Source: Corynebacterium argentoratense DSM 44202 (GTDB taxonomy: Bacteria; Actinomycetota; Actinomycetes; Mycobacteriales; Mycobacteriaceae). From it: DNA of 64,000 bases. Position numbers and translations under genes: made by a program. Positions 45,304-54,034 of this stretch are shown here, one piece after another (position 1 is the stretch's first letter; the number at the start of each line of letters is the position of its first letter). The notes beneath the pieces were generated by a model. It saw only the letters and a list, made by a program, of their open reading frames with translations, ran no database searches and was not told the origin of the DNA. Location of the stretch: the NCBI RefSeq assembly GCF_000590555.1, contig NC_022198.1, positions 62,001 through 126,000 on the forward strand, written 5' to 3'.

Positions 45304-45645
45304 TTAAGCCCCTTCCACCGCAGGCCACAGCCTACGTTCCATATCGGCTAAACCGTCCAAAACTTCCTGCTCATCCGCACCAAAAACGGCCTGCACCAGC
45401 AAGTATTCCGGAACCCCCGCGGCGTCATCAATCACACCAATACTCATGGTGCCGGGAGTCATCGTGATCGACGTCGAAAACGCCGTCACCAAAGCATCAG
45501 ACGTCACCCGCAGCGGATAGCGCACCACCGCAGGATGCATCTGAGAGTGCGGCCGCAGAGCATCAACAGCAATCGACCACGCACCAACAAACACCTGGCC
45601 AATCAGCCACAACGAATACACAACCCAATGGGCAAACAATCGCAT
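45304..45645 (-). CDS. mrpE: Mrp antiporter subunit E
   Basis: The frame is open upstream to 45765, but that part lies inside mrpD. From ATG 45645, one base after the mrpD stop, it gives 113 residues with the MnhE features LWLIGQVFVGAWSIAVDALRP and STSITMTPGTMSIGV. This is shorter than typical MrpE (about 160), so an earlier start (45669, or 45765 with a long overlap) is possible. Confidence 0.82.
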   Translation of the reverse strand: MRLFAHWVVYSLWLIGQVFVGAWSIAVDALRPHSQMHPAVVRYPLRVTSDALVTAFSTSITMTPGTMSIGVIDDAAGVPEYLLVQAVFGADEQEVLDGLADMERRLWPAVEGA

Positions 45646-45646
45646 C

Positions 45647-47206
45647 CTAATGCCCCTCTCCGACTGCATCAGCAGGATCGCCCAACACAGCGTGCTGGTA
45701 ACTATCCACATCAACCAACTGGGCGGACGCATGATCCACCGCAGCAAACAACGGGCCAACCGCAACGAACATGGCCAAGGACACAGCCGCCATAGCAGCA
45801 GCCGGGGCCAGACGCGGCAACGTCACCACAAGGCCCGGCGGAGTGCGTTCCGCATCCATATCCTTGCCCCAGAACACCTCACGCCACAGGCGCAGCATCG
45901 AAAACAGCGCACCAAGCGACGCAACAATAATCACCCCAATGGCAACCCACGCCTGGGTGCCACCCGAGCGCGCAATCTCCATCACGGCGAAAACCTTCGC
46001 CCACACACCGGAAAACGGTGGCAAACCAACGATCGAAAACGCGCCCATCACAAACACGGCAGCAACCAAAGGATCACGCCGCGCCAGACCAGACAACTGG
46101 TGCAGACGCCCCGTGCCGTAGGTTTCCTCGATCGCGCCGGTAGTCAACACCAGCGCGCCGATGGTGACCATGTGGTGGAGCATGTAGAACAAACCAGCTG
46201 CCAGCGCCGACTTCGGATCGGAGGCAACAAAAGCCAACATGATCACGATGAATGGCATGCCGACCACCATCTGATAGGCAACCACACGGCGCATCGTGTA
46301 CTCGCCCAAACCAGCGAAAGAACCGACCATCATCGATGCGATCGCGAAGATCATAATCAGGCCCGACCAGTGAGTATCCAGACCGAACACCACCGTGAAG
46401 ATGCGGAACAGTGCGTACACCGCAACCTTTGTGTGCAGGCCGGAAAACAGCGCCATGACAGCCGGAGACGTCCCGGGGTACGTGCGGGGCAGCCAGGTGT
46501 GGACAGGGAACACGCCGGCCTTCACAACCAGCGCGATCACCACCAAACCCATCGCCACAACAACAGGTTTGTCACCACGCGCCGCGCCGGCTAGCACCGC
46601 AATGTTCGCCGACCCATAGGTGGCGTACACCAAGCTCACGCCTATCAGCAGCACAGTTGACGTCGCCAGGTTCACCAGCACGAACATCCTGCCGCCCGCC
46701 AGACGCGACCAGGTGCCCGTCATAGCAATCAGGCCGTAAGAGGGCAGCAGCATCACTTCGATAAACACAAACAGGTTGAACAAATCACCCGTCATCAACG
46801 CGCCGTTGACACCCGCCGTCAGCATCAGCGCCAACGCCGGATAGAACCGAGCGCGGGTTTCCCCCACAACAGTGGCGAACCAGTTAGCCGTCAGAGCCAC
46901 CAATGACGTCGCGACAATCATCAACGCAGTCACACCATCGGCGACAAACGGGATGGCCACACCACCCGAATACAGGCCAACATTGTGCCCAAGCGGAGCA
47001 TCGTAGGTAGCGGCGTAGAGCCACACACCTGCGAAGATACCCGCAGCAGGGACGGCTAGGTGCAGCACATCGCGTGCCACACCACGGACAATCACAGCCA
47101 GCGCAGCAGCCACCAGAGGCACAGCAACAAACAGTGGCAGCATTGCGGCAGCATTCAACGGTGCACCATGGACAGCACCTTCAGCAGCAAATATGTGCAT
47201 CATCAT
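45647..47206 (-). CDS. mrpD: Mrp antiporter subunit D
   Basis: This NuoM/NuoN-like membrane subunit (519 aa, about 14 helices) has FNLFVFIEVMLLPSYGLIAMTG, the helix-breaking Lys region VIALVVKAGVFPVHTWLPRTYPGTSPAVMALFSGLHTKVAVYALFR and SIVGLPPFSGVWAK. Together with MrpA it should form the proton/cation-translocating path. Its ATG follows the mrpC stop directly. Confidence 0.94.
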   Translation of the reverse strand: MMMHIFAAEGAVHGAPLNAAAMLPLFVAVPLVAAALAVIVRGVARDVLHLAVPAAGIFAGVWLYAATYDAPLGHNVGLYSGGVAIPFVADGVTALMIVATSLVALTANWFATVVGETRARFYPALALMLTAGVNGALMTGDLFNLFVFIEVMLLPSYGLIAMTGTWSRLAGGRMFVLVNLATSTVLLIGVSLVYATYGSANIAVLAGAARGDKPVVVAMGLVVIALVVKAGVFPVHTWLPRTYPGTSPAVMALFSGLHTKVAVYALFRIFTVVFGLDTHWSGLIMIFAIASMMVGSFAGLGEYTMRRVVAYQMVVGMPFIVIMLAFVASDPKSALAAGLFYMLHHMVTIGALVLTTGAIEETYGTGRLHQLSGLARRDPLVAAVFVMGAFSIVGLPPFSGVWAKVFAVMEIARSGGTQAWVAIGVIIVASLGALFSMLRLWREVFWGKDMDAERTPPGLVVTLPRLAPAAAMAAVSLAMFVAVGPLFAAVDHASAQLVDVDSYQHAVLGDPADAVGEGH

Positions 47207-47728
47207 TTAGTGCTCAGCTCCTTGAGCGCCACTGCCCGCGCCGTCCTGTTGTTTCTGACCATCTTCGTGCTTAGCCTTCTGCTGCTTGTGTTGCTTTTGC
47301 TTCTCGTGCCGCTGCCTCTCAGCCTCATGCACAGCATGCACGCGACGACCACGACGCGTGTGAGGAGAAATCGGGGAAGCCTTACGTGCTCGAGAATCCA
47401 AAGAAGATTCATGTTCGGGATCTTCTGCGCTGCGCGTATCGTCCGAGCGGCCCAATGCCGCCAAAGCCAACATGAATGCCGTTGTCGCCATCGTGATCAC
47501 GATCGCCGTCAGCACGAAAGCCTGGGGCAGAGGGTCCGCGGCGTCATCAATAGATGTGCGGCCAGCGAAAGGCTCACCGCGCCACGCGCCGATACCCGCA
47601 GCCAAAATAATCAAGTTGGTTGCATGGCTGATCAAACCCATGCCAATAACAATGCGGACCATTCCGCGCTGGAGCGCCAAGTAGACACCGCCAGCCATCA
47701 ACACAGCAATAGTCAAGGCGATAATCAT
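47207..47728 (-). CDS. mrpC: Mrp antiporter subunit C with long charged tail
   Basis: The first 115 residues are a NuoK-like subunit with three helices (GMVRIVIGMGLISHATNLIILAAG; DPLPQAFVLTAIVITMATTAFMLAL). A further 60 or so residues are hydrophilic, rich in Arg, His, Lys and Gln (HEAERQRHEKQKQHKQQKAK). Most MrpC proteins end near 115, so this tail is unusual. ATG 47728 overlaps the mrpA stop (ATGA). Confidence 0.92.
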   Translation of the reverse strand: MIIALTIAVLMAGGVYLALQRGMVRIVIGMGLISHATNLIILAAGIGAWRGEPFAGRTSIDDAADPLPQAFVLTAIVITMATTAFMLALAALGRSDDTRSAEDPEHESSLDSRARKASPISPHTRRGRRVHAVHEAERQRHEKQKQHKQQKAKHEDGQKQQDGAGSGAQGAEH

Positions 47729-50724
47729 CGGCGATCACCCTCTTCCTTATCCCTGGGTTGATCAACGCGTCGAGCAGTAGAAACAGAATCCGTAGTGACT
47801 GCCCGATAAGGAGTGAACTGGGCGCCCACCACCGAGTGCACCGGCGAGGTTTGAGCCTCCTGCTCTGCGCGGGCCTCCTTGTGGAGATCCGACGCGGGAA
47901 GTGGGTTGGATCTGCTCCGAATAAACGGCAGCAACAACTTGTCCACACCTGGTCGGCGCGTACCGCCCAAAGCATTGATAGCCAACGTGACCATTCCCAG
48001 CACCGCAAGGAACACGCCGACGTCAAAAATCATGGAGGTTGTCACGTGCTCGCCCGCGATATGCCCGTGGATCGGGAACAGGAATGACCCCTTCAACAAA
48101 CCAAGGAATCCAGAGCCCAACGCAGTCAACATGCCCACCCCGGTGAGAATGAACGGTAGGTTGGGGCGAACAATCCTACGGTCAGCAGGCTTAGACAAGT
48201 AAGCCAGCATGATCGCGCCGCTAGCTACCAGGGCGGCAATGAATCCGCCGCCAGGGGCATTATGGCCGCGCATGAAGATGACAAAGCTCAACACCAACAA
48301 CACTGGTGACAGAACCTTCAACACAGTGCGCAGCGGGATTGAGTTGCTGAGCTCCATGCCGAAGGGCGGCGGAGTGTCCTCATCTCGGCTGTGGCGGGGG
48401 ATCGAACCGACAACCGCGGCGATCACCACACCAGCCATGCCCAAGACGCTGAGCTCGCCCATGGTATCCAGCGCACGGAACTCGACCAGAATCGTGTTGA
48501 CCACGTTGCTGCCACCTGAAATGCTCGGGGCTTCCTGCAGGTACCACATAGCCAGATCCGGCCGGTCATGGCGCCCCACCAGCGCGTACACGCCGATGAA
48601 TGTCACGACACCGACCAGCACGGCCAAGGTACCAGCGGAGAACTTCTTGGTGTTGCCTGTTTGGATGAAATCCGTGGGCTGGAAGCGGACAACCATCATC
48701 ATCACGACCACAATCAGCAGCTCCACCAGGAACTGCGTGAGGGCAACGTCAGGCGCGCCCAACAGCAAAATCTGCAGGGTCACACCGACGCCTGCGATGC
48801 CCAGCAGGACCACAGCCAACAGACGATTGTGAGTGCGCACCAGCGCTAGTACGCTGACGATCACGATGATCAGCGGCAGCACATCCATCGGCTGGTCAAT
48901 ACCCGGAACTCGCGGCGCAAGCTCAATCCCCGTCGAGCCGGGGCTCAGCAGCGCCCCACCGGCGAGATAGAGGATCAGCAGCAGCGGGTAGGTCAAGTGG
49001 CGTGAAGGGCTGAGGGAATCCGCCATTGACGCCGCAAAACGACCCCACTTTTGTGAACGATTGTAGAGCTTATTGAGCAGATCGTTACCGGTTGTCGGGA
49101 AGAAGTTCTTCGGGGTGATCCACTCAAACAGTGCGTGACGGTAAGCCACCATCACTAGCGCCACGCACATAGCTACCGCGGAGATCAGGAAGGGCAACGT
49201 GATGCCATGCCACAGTGCCAAATGCAGGTGGGCCCGATGTGCCGTGGGGGCCGCGGCCGCCACCAAGGAATCGATGGGGGAGTCCAGGCGGGATAGGAAA
49301 AAGACGATGGGTAATGACGCCACGCCGGGCAACGCAGCAGGCAGCCACAGGCGCACAGGTGCTTCGCGTACCTCCGACATGTCACGGCGACCGTCGACAA
49401 ACGCGCCGAACACCAGCCGGGTGGAGTAGGTCATGGTGAAGACAGCGCCACTGAACGCGGCGATAAGCAAAACGATTACACCGCCGTTAGCTAACGGCGC
49501 ACCGGTGAAGGCCTCCAGCATGGCTTCCTTGGACACGAAGCCAAACATCGGTGGAATAGCCGCCATCGACAAAGCGCCGATGACCACAGCTGTGAATGTG
49601 AAGGGCAGCTGTTTGTACATTTTTCCTAGGCGGCGCACGTCACGGCTATGTGCTTGGTGGTCAATCACGCCAATCAGCATGAACAGCGAAGACTTGAACA
49701 TGGCGTGCGCCAGGGTGTGCACCGCAGCAGCCGCCAAAGCGAAGGGGGTTCCAACACCAATGGTGGCAACAATCCAACCAAGGTGGGACACCGTCGAATA
49801 AGCAGTGAGCTTTTTCAGGTCGGTCTTTTGAATAGCGAATAGCGAGGCCATCACGGCAGTGGACATGCCAACGACGATCAACAGAACATTCCACACATGG
49901 TTGTCATGGAACACTGCGGAGAAACGAAGCAGCACGTACACACCGGCCTTCACCACCGCAGCAGCATGCAGAAACGCCGACACGGGGGTGGCCGCAGCCA
50001 TCGCCTCAGGCAACCAGAAGTGAAAGGGCAACTGGGCAGACTTTGTAAACGCCGCCACAGCAAACAACACAGCCAAGGCGGTCGCCATGCCTGGCCGCTC
50101 TACCCAAAACTCCGACTGCAAAATCTCATGCAAATCAGTGGTGCCAGCTGCTGTAGCGGTGATCGCAGTGGCGGCCAAAAGGGACAAACCGCCGGTGAAC
50201 GTCAACACCAACGTGCGGATAGCTCCCGCTTCACCACCGGAACCAGCGCGCGCGATCAAGAAGAAGGAGCCAATAGAGACAAACTCCCAAGCGATAAACA
50301 GCACCACAATGTCATTAGCCAGCACCAGCAACAATACAGCCAGCATGAACGCCGACATGATCACATAAAAACTCGTATTCGAGTCCTTATGGTGCAAATA
50401 GCTCGCCGAATAGATGAACACCACCGCGCCCACACACAGCGCAAGCATCGCGAAGAACACGCTGAGTGCATCGCCACGGAACGCGACGTCAATATGCTGA
50501 CCAGGTGCGGGGAAATCCCGCACCCACGTCGTCGACCACTCGACGGCGCCAGAACCATGCCCTCCACCTGCAAAAACTGTAGGGAACGTGCCCGTCAACA
50601 CGCCGGCTGCGGCAACATACATCAGTCCCAAAGGCACACCCGCTGCGCGGTCCATAACCCGGACCAGCACAGGGGAGCACACAACAGCTAAAGCTGCTAT
50701 GCCAAGAACAATCATCAAAGACAC
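47725..50724 (-). CDS. mrpA: Mrp antiporter subunit A fused with subunit B
   Basis: This 999-residue fusion has an NuoL-like MrpA part (FIAWEFVSIGSFFLIARAG; AAFTKSAQLPFHFWLPEAMAAATPVSAFLHAAAVVKAGVYVLLR; HTLAHAMFKSSLFMLIG), the MrpA C-terminal domain (LGAPDVALTQFLVELLIVVVMMMVVRF), and at the end an MnhB domain (FVIFMRGHNAPGGGFIAALVASGA). Actinobacterial and staphylococcal-type operons differ in whether A and B are fused; here they are. The tail carries another 60 or so polar residues. First gene of mrpA-C-D-E-F-G. Confidence 0.95.
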   Translation of the reverse strand: MSLMIVLGIAALAVVCSPVLVRVMDRAAGVPLGLMYVAAAGVLTGTFPTVFAGGGHGSGAVEWSTTWVRDFPAPGQHIDVAFRGDALSVFFAMLALCVGAVVFIYSASYLHHKDSNTSFYVIMSAFMLAVLLLVLANDIVVLFIAWEFVSIGSFFLIARAGSGGEAGAIRTLVLTFTGGLSLLAATAITATAAGTTDLHEILQSEFWVERPGMATALAVLFAVAAFTKSAQLPFHFWLPEAMAAATPVSAFLHAAAVVKAGVYVLLRFSAVFHDNHVWNVLLIVVGMSTAVMASLFAIQKTDLKKLTAYSTVSHLGWIVATIGVGTPFALAAAAVHTLAHAMFKSSLFMLIGVIDHQAHSRDVRRLGKMYKQLPFTFTAVVIGALSMAAIPPMFGFVSKEAMLEAFTGAPLANGGVIVLLIAAFSGAVFTMTYSTRLVFGAFVDGRRDMSEVREAPVRLWLPAALPGVASLPIVFFLSRLDSPIDSLVAAAAPTAHRAHLHLALWHGITLPFLISAVAMCVALVMVAYRHALFEWITPKNFFPTTGNDLLNKLYNRSQKWGRFAASMADSLSPSRHLTYPLLLILYLAGGALLSPGSTGIELAPRVPGIDQPMDVLPLIIVIVSVLALVRTHNRLLAVVLLGIAGVGVTLQILLLGAPDVALTQFLVELLIVVVMMMVVRFQPTDFIQTGNTKKFSAGTLAVLVGVVTFIGVYALVGRHDRPDLAMWYLQEAPSISGGSNVVNTILVEFRALDTMGELSVLGMAGVVIAAVVGSIPRHSRDEDTPPPFGMELSNSIPLRTVLKVLSPVLLVLSFVIFMRGHNAPGGGFIAALVASGAIMLAYLSKPADRRIVRPNLPFILTGVGMLTALGSGFLGLLKGSFLFPIHGHIAGEHVTTSMIFDVGVFLAVLGMVTLAINALGGTRRPGVDKLLLPFIRSRSNPLPASDLHKEARAEQEAQTSPVHSVVGAQFTPYRAVTTDSVSTARRVDQPRDKEEGDRR

Positions 50725-50846
50725 GGGGCTTTTCCACCTACAATCGTCACATTTTCACCGTTTTCCAACGTTACCAGTGTTTAGTCCCGCGCTTGCCCGG
50801 TGCGCCTATCAATAAGACAGCCGCAAAACCCCTACATTCATCAAGC

Positions 50847-52328
50847 ATGAGGCTAAAGTCGCGCACCCCCCAGATACTTCTCGCGCTCGCAGCCGTGGCC
50901 ACCGTCGCCTGCGGCGCAACCTATACTGCGACGACCGACACCGGCATCGCATCCACCTGGACCGGGCCCGAAGAACCCGAAGGGGCCCCCAGTGCGCAGA
51001 TTGACGCCACCACAGCCCAAGCCCTCACCGAAGCTCGCCGCGCGGCGGGCGAAGCCGCAGCCCAAGCAGGGTTCCTCGACACCGGCGTCCAAGAGCTCAA
51101 GGGCGGCATCGGGCAACTCAGCAGCCGATCCGGCGAGATCATCGATGGTGCAGCCCAATTGCACGATGGCGCAGAACAGCTCAACCAGGGGCTCATCCAA
51201 CTCCAAGCCGGCACGGGGCAGCTCGGCAACGGAGCCACCCAAGTCGCCGACGGAGTCGCGCAAGCCGTTGAACAGGTGCAAGCAGTAGCCGTCATTCAGT
51301 CCCAAGTCCTGGGCGCCATGGACCAAGCGGACAAAGAACTCGCCCGCTCACAAGACCCCGACATCGTCAACCTCCGCGGCCAGCTCAAGGAATTGCGCAC
51401 CCAAGCCGAACAATTCGGCATCGACGGTGAACTCGCCGACAAACTCGACCAACTGCGCAGCGGTTCTCGCGAAGTCGCCAACCAACTCGCGGTCCCCGGC
51501 TACGGCTACCACGACGGAATCTACAAAGCAGCACAAGGCGCAAAGCAACTTTCCGAAGCCACCGGTGAACTAGACAGCGTGGCTAAGCAAGCCACCGATG
51601 GCATCGGCCAACTCGACCGGGGCGCCACAAAAATCGCCGACATGTCCACCAAAAACCAAGACGCCGTCGCAGGCGTCCGACGCGCACTCCCACGCACCAG
51701 CGCAACCCCCGCGGCGTCAACAAGCGGAAACAACACTGATGACGCCGCTCCTGCCGAACGCGGCAGCCTGCCCCCACTGTATGCAGTACTCATCGCGGCA
51801 GCCACGCTGCTTGGCGCAACGCTGACCCGCATCAACGCGAAGAAGGATTGGTGGCAGGTTCTTGCGATTTCTACAACCGCTACCGTCACCTACGCCATCT
51901 TGGCAGGCACGGCGACAGCCGCTGGGGTCGTGCAGGCCTGGGTTCTGCTGACCGTTGCAGCCTATGGGGCGACAGCAGGCACCCAGTGGGCGCGCCGGGC
52001 ACTGGGACCAGCAGTCGGAATGCCGCTGATTTTTGCTACTGTCGCAGTTCAAATTGGTGTCGTGACCTGGGCGTGGAAGCAGTCCACTGCGGTAGAGCTC
52101 AGCCGCGGGTGGGAGATTGTCAACGCTTTGATGCCGGTGAACTACCCGGCGTTGGGCTTGAGCACACTGGGCAATGATGGTCCGGTCGCGCCGATGCTAC
52201 TGTCCCTTGCGGTGGTTGGTGTGCTGGCGGTGTGCACCGTGGTCGGCAACGGCCTGTCGCAGCGCGCAGCCCTGCGCGATACGCGCGTGGCTCTGCCGAA
52301 ATCAGAACTGGAATCAGAAGAGGCCTAG
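50847..52328 (+). CDS. YhgE/Pip-like membrane protein with QL-G heptad repeats
   Basis: This 493-residue protein starts with a membrane anchor (ILLALAAVATVACGATYTA). A long extracytoplasmic helical region with repeats such as GIGQLSSRSGEIIDGAAQLHDGAEQL and GTGQLGNGATQVADG, the pattern of YhgE/Pip and MmpL-linked coiled-coil domains, follows. It ends with about six C-terminal helices. Such proteins are envelope or export factors of uncertain function. ATG 50847 is chosen over the open extension upstream because the signal anchor starts there. Confidence 0.8.
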   Translation: MRLKSRTPQILLALAAVATVACGATYTATTDTGIASTWTGPEEPEGAPSAQIDATTAQALTEARRAAGEAAAQAGFLDTGVQELKGGIGQLSSRSGEIIDGAAQLHDGAEQLNQGLIQLQAGTGQLGNGATQVADGVAQAVEQVQAVAVIQSQVLGAMDQADKELARSQDPDIVNLRGQLKELRTQAEQFGIDGELADKLDQLRSGSREVANQLAVPGYGYHDGIYKAAQGAKQLSEATGELDSVAKQATDGIGQLDRGATKIADMSTKNQDAVAGVRRALPRTSATPAASTSGNNTDDAAPAERGSLPPLYAVLIAAATLLGATLTRINAKKDWWQVLAISTTATVTYAILAGTATAAGVVQAWVLLTVAAYGATAGTQWARRALGPAVGMPLIFATVAVQIGVVTWAWKQSTAVELSRGWEIVNALMPVNYPALGLSTLGNDGPVAPMLLSLAVVGVLAVCTVVGNGLSQRAALRDTRVALPKSELESEEA

Positions 52329-52381
52329 GGGCGCAGAAACATACCTGGGTATGACGACGCGTAGGGCTTGCTGTCGGTAGC

Positions 52382-52552
52382 ATGAGCGCCGTGGCAGCCC
52401 AAGAACCCCAACCCTTCAACACCGCGACCTGGTTAAAAGACAGCATTGCGGCTATTGCTGCGGCGGCTGTGTCGGCGCTTGGTGCGGGTAGTGAAGGTTT
52501 TGCCCCGTGGGGGTTTGTGCTTGTCGCTATCGCTGGTAAAGCCAGTGCCTAA
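52382..52552 (+). CDS. Possible small membrane-active protein (56 aa)
   Basis: An ATG at 52382 opens a short frame reading MSAVAAQEPQPFNTATWLKD, then an Ala/Gly-rich hydrophobic segment (SIAAIAAAAVSALGAG), GFAPWGFVLVAIAG and stop. It has one or two membrane-inserting segments. It fills part of the otherwise empty gap between the YhgE-like gene and tRNA-Pro. I see no strong ribosome site and know no homologue. Confidence 0.35.
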   Translation: MSAVAAQEPQPFNTATWLKDSIAAIAAAAVSALGAGSEGFAPWGFVLVAIAGKASA

Positions 52553-52716
52553 CAGTATAAAAACTGCCTGCGCATTGGCTCGGTTTGTTAGTGATTCACG
52601 TACAAAGGTGGCGGTGCGGTAGGGGCGCGGGTGTGCACGTTTTCGTGTGGCCCGGGAAAGCGAAAAGGCCAACAACCTGCAAACAGTAAATTTGCTGGTC
52701 ATTGACCTAATCTAGA
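52553..52716. other. Non-coding gap before tRNA-Pro
   Basis: Contains a small hairpin (GTTTTCG/CGAAAAG near 52638-52662) and an imperfect 14-nt palindrome CAGTAAATTTGCTG (52684-52697). No gene seen. Confidence 0.4.
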
Positions 52717-52793
<77 letters not shown>

Positions 52794-52887
52794 ATGAGCG
52801 TTAATCCAGGACTCGGGAAAAAGGGGCGCCCTGGCTGCTACCTCGGAATATCTTAATGCACGGCCTTAACCTGCGCAAAGTGCCAGC

Positions 52888-53988
52888 TTAAGCCCCGCTC
52901 ACACGCGGAGTTTCCGTCAACAAGATGCGGGTGGCCGACGGTTTACTCATAATCCGCTGCGGGACAAACTTCGATGTCCCCAGACCATTACTGACGTGCA
53001 TCCACAAAGCCCCAAAGCGGTGCATGCCAGACACTCGAGCCGCATCAATCCCGCAATTTGTCACCAGAGCATGCCCCGTGGGCTGCGCGGCAGATAGGCT
53101 GCCGGCAACACCGGAACCCCAACGATTGGGGATCTCCTCCGGGACAGACGCGTGGGCCAACACATCACTCACCCGAGAATCACTTGAAAAACGAGAGTTC
53201 CCCGGCCAGGGAACGCGGACGCGAGGCAAACACAACTGGCCACCATGCGTATGCCCAGACAGTGTCAGCTGGTAGCCGTCGGCCTCGAAACGCTCCAACA
53301 CCCTCGGCTCCGGACTGTGCGTCAAGCCAATAGAGATATCCGCCTGGGCATTAGGGGCCCCAGCGATGCTCCCATAGTCGTCGTAGTTATGGTGCGGATC
53401 GTCAACACCCGCAGCAGCCACACGCAAACCGTTGGCGCTGAACTCATGGCGCTGATGGGTGCAATCCCTCCAACCGCGCTCCACAAACGCAGCGCGCATC
53501 CCCTTCCACGGCAACTCCACCCCACGAGCTTTGCGCTTCTTACCCAGTAGATAATTTGCCGGATTAACCGGCGAAGGGCCGAAATAGTCATTCGTGCCAA
53601 ACACGAACAACCCAGGAGTGTTTAGCAGCGGATCAAGAGCCCGCAATACCTCCGGGACCGCATGGGCGTCACTCAAATTATCCCCAGTGTTCACCACCAA
53701 ATCGGGCTCGCACTCAGCCAAAGACTGCACCCATTGCTGCTTGGCGCGCTGCCCCGGGATCATGTGCAGATCCGACAGATGCAACACGGTAAAAAACCCT
53801 TCATCCTCCCGACCAGCACGAGCTAACGTACCAGGCTGTAACACCGGAAGCTCAACAGTGTGCAGGGTGAAACGCCGCAGCTCCGCCAAACCATGGCCAA
53901 TCACCGCAGCGCCAGCCCCCACCCCCAAACCAGCACTGACCCCGAGCACGCTCAATGCGCGGTTCAATCCACTTTTTCCAGTATCCAC
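52888..53988 (-). CDS. Membrane-anchored metallophosphoesterase (YkuE/YaeI type)
   Basis: A hydrophobic N-terminus (ALSVLGVSAGLGVGAGAAVIG) suggests a membrane anchor. The calcineurin-like metal motifs follow in order: LHLSDLH, VVNTGDN, VFGTNDYF (GTND in place of the usual GNHD), GLTHSPEP and LSGHTHGGQL. The substrate is unknown; related proteins act on phospholipid or nucleotide phosphoesters. It is 366 aa and starts 46 bp after ponA on the same strand. Confidence 0.88.
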   Translation of the reverse strand: MDTGKSGLNRALSVLGVSAGLGVGAGAAVIGHGLAELRRFTLHTVELPVLQPGTLARAGREDEGFFTVLHLSDLHMIPGQRAKQQWVQSLAECEPDLVVNTGDNLSDAHAVPEVLRALDPLLNTPGLFVFGTNDYFGPSPVNPANYLLGKKRKARGVELPWKGMRAAFVERGWRDCTHQRHEFSANGLRVAAAGVDDPHHNYDDYGSIAGAPNAQADISIGLTHSPEPRVLERFEADGYQLTLSGHTHGGQLCLPRVRVPWPGNSRFSSDSRVSDVLAHASVPEEIPNRWGSGVAGSLSAAQPTGHALVTNCGIDAARVSGMHRFGALWMHVSNGLGTSKFVPQRIMSKPSATRILLTETPRVSGA

Positions 53989-54034
53989 GCCACAAGCCTA
54001 CTAGCGAGCACTCGACCCGAGCACCCGCAATCAG

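Noticed and set aside
49897..50691. Plus-strand frame opposite mrpA
   Set aside because: Gln/His/Arg-rich antisense shadow of a membrane protein gene.
52620..52700. Seventh palindromic element
   Set aside because: It has GTGTGCACG and a CCCGGGAAAG stretch, but no long inverted arms and no matching loop motif.
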